From Pyrodictium sp. (lineage in GTDB: Archaea > Thermoproteota > Thermoprotei_A > Sulfolobales > Pyrodictiaceae), in contig DQUB01000079.1 in NCBI GenBank assembly GCA_015662475.1, forward strand, positions 1 through 8,390: a DNA stretch of 8,390 bases, in the 5' to 3' direction. The position numbers and the translations under genes were made by a program. The notes under the pieces are model-generated. The model was given only the letters and a program-made list of their open reading frames with translations, did not search any database and was not told where the DNA came from. Shown here piece by piece: positions 6,030 to 8,390 of the stretch. The number at the start of each line of letters is the position of its first letter. Positions within the stretch are counted from its first letter, which is position 1.

Positions 6030-6833
6030 ATGAGGCTGAGAATGTGTGAGGGTACAAACACAGTTAAGCATTTCTCCCTTCTACTCCTAGTCGCAGCCCT
6101 AGTATCGACAATTTCAACATTCAACCTAATAGATGCTGTTTGCCAACAACATGTAACAGTGCATGTGTTACACGCTCGCACAGAACCAGTCTATCGGAAA
6201 CTACCAAGTGGTGAAGTTGTCGAAGTGTATGCTGACATCTACTACCCCGACATCCTCCTCTACTACTACACAGGAAATGAGACTTATCTAGGGAAGATCA
6301 ACGTGACATTATACTGTAACTGGACAGGTTACTGGGGTGCAAGCATAAAACTTGTTGTTGTCGACCCAGGATTCATAGTTGATCCGACAACGTTCAAGCC
6401 AACAGAATACGGCAATCATTGGGCTGAAGGAGGATGCCTAATAGGGCCCGGCTCTGCAATAGTAGGTGTAAGTCCTTACAAGGGAAAAGTAGGTAAGTGT
6501 GTCAATGTACTGCTTTGGCCTCGCAAAAAATTCTTTGAAAAGGCAAGAGAAAATCCAGGCATAGCTATACCCGTTAAACTATTCATAGGTATTAGAATCA
6601 CATTGTATGATGAAAACGGCGAAATAGTAGAAGGAGGGATAATAAACGTATACACAGATGATAGAACAGCACCAAATCTCACTCTACTCCTTGCACCAGC
6701 TGTACTGGCTACAGAGAATATAAAGTATCTAGATCCAATAGCCTATGGTACTGTAGCAGCTGTACTAATACTACTGGGCTATGCACTCTACACATTATTG
6801 ACTAGGATTAAATCGTCCAAATCCAGCACATAA
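6030..6833 (+). CDS. Exported, C-terminally anchored protein of unknown function
   Basis: I do not recognise the family. The 267 residues begin with a signal-like segment (about 15-35, FSLLLLVAALVSTIS) and end with a hydrophobic helix (about 237-258, AYGTVAAVLILLGYALYTLL) followed by a Lys/Arg/Ser tail (RIKSSKSST). This predicts an outside domain of roughly 200 residues held by a C-terminal anchor. That domain looks beta-rich and contains four Cys (38, 96, 136, 157) that could form two disulfides, four N-glycosylation sequons (Asn83, 91, 97, 216), and aromatic-rich stretches (ADIYYPDILLYYY, CNWTGYWG). The ATG at 6030 has GGTGG (6019-6023) six bases before it. It lies 49 bases after the transglutaminase-like gene, same strand, and may be expressed with it; both are predicted to work on the outer face of the membrane. 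It contains no CXXCH, so it is not itself a c-type cytochrome. Confidence 0.75.
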   Translation: MRLRMCEGTNTVKHFSLLLLVAALVSTISTFNLIDAVCQQHVTVHVLHARTEPVYRKLPSGEVVEVYADIYYPDILLYYYTGNETYLGKINVTLYCNWTGYWGASIKLVVVDPGFIVDPTTFKPTEYGNHWAEGGCLIGPGSAIVGVSPYKGKVGKCVNVLLWPRKKFFEKARENPGIAIPVKLFIGIRITLYDENGEIVEGGIINVYTDDRTAPNLTLLLAPAVLATENIKYLDPIAYGTVAAVLILLGYALYTLLTRIKSSKSST

Positions 6834-7023
6834 TGCAGATATAAAGCTTTGAAAGTTTTGCAAACACATACTACCCCTTCCTCTCACCCACCATCCTCTC
6901 ATATTAACACCTGCTAAAATGGTGTGCATGTGAAGAATAAAATGTCTTTCCGGCATAAATCGTAGTAGAAACACATATATTCAATTTAACATTATCAAAC
7001 TGGCATGGTCAAGGGTGTAAGTA
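6834..7023 (+). promoter_or_regulatory. Intergenic region with probable promoter and RBS of the octaheme cytochrome gene
   Basis: There is no coding frame of note in these 190 bases. After the upstream stop there is a short inverted repeat GTTTTGCAAAC and a pyrimidine-rich tract (about 6871-6900), which could end transcription of the preceding gene. Further on, ACATATATTC at 6973-6982 is a good archaeal TATA box, preceded by purine-containing GAAAC (6968-6972) as a possible BRE. Initiation about 25 bases later (near 7004) leaves a leader of about 20 bases that includes AAGGGTG (7011-7017), six bases before the ATG at 7024. A second A/T-rich option is AATTTAAC at 6983-6990. The frame is closed by TAA at 7018-7020, so ATG 7024 is the only sensible start. 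A strong dedicated promoter fits a highly expressed respiratory protein. Confidence 0.5.
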
Positions 7024-8390
7024 ATGGAGCGGGCATTAAGACTGGTACTAGCTTTTGCAGTAATTGGAACTCTTGTTATATCGATGTTAAGCTCTGTAGC
7101 ACTAGCAAGTTATAAGTTTGGTGTAGAGCTGCCTCTAATCACTGCACAGTTGTCGGCAGCAAGTAAACAGTGTGTTGAGTGTCACAAATTAGCAACACCA
7201 TTTATAGTGTATGATTGGCAGAAGAGTAGGCACTATCTAGTAGGCGTTGGCTGTTATGAATGTCACGCAGCTAACCCAGATAGGCCAGACGCATTTGAAC
7301 ATTTTGGCTTCAAGATAACAATGGTTGTTACTCCTAAGCAATGTGCTCGTTGCCATGCTGCTATCGTTGAAGAGTTTATGAAAAGCGTTCATGCTTATGC
7401 AGGCATACACTGCTACTTGTTGCCAGAAGCCCCATTCTTCTGGGTTTCCGTAGCCTACAAGCCATTTGAGGGGCTATGGAAACATATTGATGACAAGATA
7501 CCTGTCGATTATATCAAAGTCTTCCCAGTCCTTGGCTTGAAGAAGACTGCACCAGACGTATACAAGCTGCAAATGGAGATGTACAATGGCGAACCCGGCA
7601 TTGTTGCCTTCACCGAGGATCCAACGGTTGCAATTCTAGGTGGTGCTGAGCCTCAAGGTTTAAGCATTGAGAACGCTGATGTTAAGAAGCTCATCATACT
7701 ATGGGGTCTAGAAGGTTGTATGGCTTGCCACGGTGCTAACCTAAACCCGAAGTTTGCTGAGGAGGTGGAGAAGAGAACTGGTAAGTTTGCTGGCTACGTC
7801 TTCGTACCAGGTACAAAGAAGTTTGATCCTTCAATCATACTGAACCACGGTATTGGTAGGATAAACCCAGACGGTAGCCTAGGTGCATGCGAAGCTTGTC
7901 ACTTTGCACACAGCTTCAGCATCAAGATAGCAAGGAAGGCTTGGGAAGCTTGTGGACGTTGTCACTATGGTGCTGACCACCCGAACGATGAGCATTGGAA
8001 AGCTAGTATGCACGGTGCTCTAGTGCTGGGCGAGTATGAGGACTATGCTTGGGACAAGAGGCCAAACGACTGGAGACCAGGTCGCGATTACAGAGGTCCA
8101 ACATGTGCATCTTGCCACATGGGTGCGGTCTTCGACGAGCAAGGTAATGTCAAGTACGCTTCATCACACGATGTAGCATCTATATGTAAGTGGAAGCTTG
8201 GTAAGTGGCTAATGTCACTACTAAGAGTTGCTGGTATGAGAGATCCAAGTGCACCAGCATGGGTCTGCGAATACTGGGAGAAAGAGTATGGCATGAAGAT
8301 AGTGTATCCAGAGCCAGATTGGAAGGAGAGGAGAAAGAGATGTATCGAGATGTGTTCACAATGCCACACCAAATACTATGCTGCAAGCCA
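7024..8390 (+). CDS. Octaheme c-type cytochrome, hydroxylamine oxidoreductase (HAO) superfamily, 3' end outside window
   Basis: The frame runs from ATG 7024 to the window edge without a stop: 455 codons, C-terminus missing. A signal peptide (residues 1-28, hydrophobic core LVLAFAVIGTLVISML, AxA site VALA before Ser29) sends it outside the membrane. Eight CXXCH heme sites are present at residues 50-54, 77-81, 107-111, 232-236, 289-293, 310-314, 361-365 and 444-448. The long gap between hemes 3 and 4 and the order match HAO-type octaheme cytochromes. So do the linking blocks: HFGFKITMVVTPKQCARCH, LNHGIGRINPDGSLGACEAC, CGRCHYGADHPNDEHWKAS and SSHDVASICKWKL. Likely axial His are H70, H123 and H382. 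Family members oxidise hydroxylamine or hydrazine, or reduce nitrite or hydroxylamine. Ignicoccus hospitalis has a structurally known membrane-associated octaheme relative. Direction of catalysis here is unknown, as the region that would hold an HAO-type cross-linking Tyr after heme 8 is cut off. Cys130 (GIHCYLL) is outside any heme motif and unusual. Confidence 0.92.
   Translation, partial: MERALRLVLAFAVIGTLVISMLSSVALASYKFGVELPLITAQLSAASKQCVECHKLATPFIVYDWQKSRHYLVGVGCYECHAANPDRPDAFEHFGFKITMVVTPKQCARCHAAIVEEFMKSVHAYAGIHCYLLPEAPFFWVSVAYKPFEGLWKHIDDKIPVDYIKVFPVLGLKKTAPDVYKLQMEMYNGEPGIVAFTEDPTVAILGGAEPQGLSIENADVKKLIILWGLEGCMACHGANLNPKFAEEVEKRTGKFAGYVFVPGTKKFDPSIILNHGIGRINPDGSLGACEACHFAHSFSIKIARKAWEACGRCHYGADHPNDEHWKASMHGALVLGEYEDYAWDKRPNDWRPGRDYRGPTCASCHMGAVFDEQGNVKYASSHDVASICKWKLGKWLMSLLRVAGMRDPSAPAWVCEYWEKEYGMKIVYPEPDWKERRKRCIEMCSQCHTKYYAAS

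Noticed and set aside
8088..8386. Minus-strand open frames at the right end
   Set aside because: They lie antisense to the octaheme cytochrome, whose heme motifs fix the coding frame.

Overview
The window looks like a hyperthermophilic crenarchaeon, most plausibly of the Desulfurococcales/Pyrodictiaceae type. This is inferred from gene content and style: GTG and TTG starts, heavy use of AGG/AGA, ATA and CTA codons, GGTG/GAGGTG ribosome sites, A/T-rich TATA-like boxes close to starts, a HepT/MNT pair, a PaREP1-like relic and an archaeal octaheme cytochrome. No rRNA, tRNA, CRISPR array or transposase was found, so the genus cannot be fixed.

Region 1 (1-688) holds the 3' part of a HepT-type HEPN toxin. 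It overlaps the start of its partner MNT nucleotidyltransferase, which seems to carry a +1 frameshift just before its catalytic motif. Region 2 (707-3130) is housekeeping: a complete IMP dehydrogenase (minus strand, GMP synthesis) converges on the MNT gene. It is divergent from a MobA-like nucleotidyltransferase with an extra helical C-terminal domain. The 99-base spacer between them may be a shared promoter.

Region 3 (3131-3796) has no intact gene. Its minus strand contains a decayed PaREP1-like (HEPN-type) gene broken by a frameshift in a G run, an in-frame TGA and further frameshifts. Region 4 (3797-6833) is a co-directional run: glycine cleavage H protein (gcvH), a CYTH-family protein, a membrane-anchored transglutaminase-like protein with a coiled coil, and a secreted or anchored protein of unknown function with four cysteines in its exported part. 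A hairpin plus T run after gcvH may separate it from the rest.

Region 5 (6834-8390) is a 190-base spacer with a credible TATA box, then the first 455 codons of an exported octaheme c-type cytochrome of the hydroxylamine oxidoreductase (HAO) superfamily, cut by the window end. All eight CXXCH sites expected for the family fall inside the window.

The most interesting items are the archaeal HAO-type octaheme cytochrome, the broken MNT beside an intact-looking HepT, and the PaREP1-like relic in what otherwise looks like empty DNA. The last two mean that both HEPN-type loci here show damage. Apart from HepT/MNT, no link between neighbouring genes is strong enough to claim a new multi-gene system from sequence alone.
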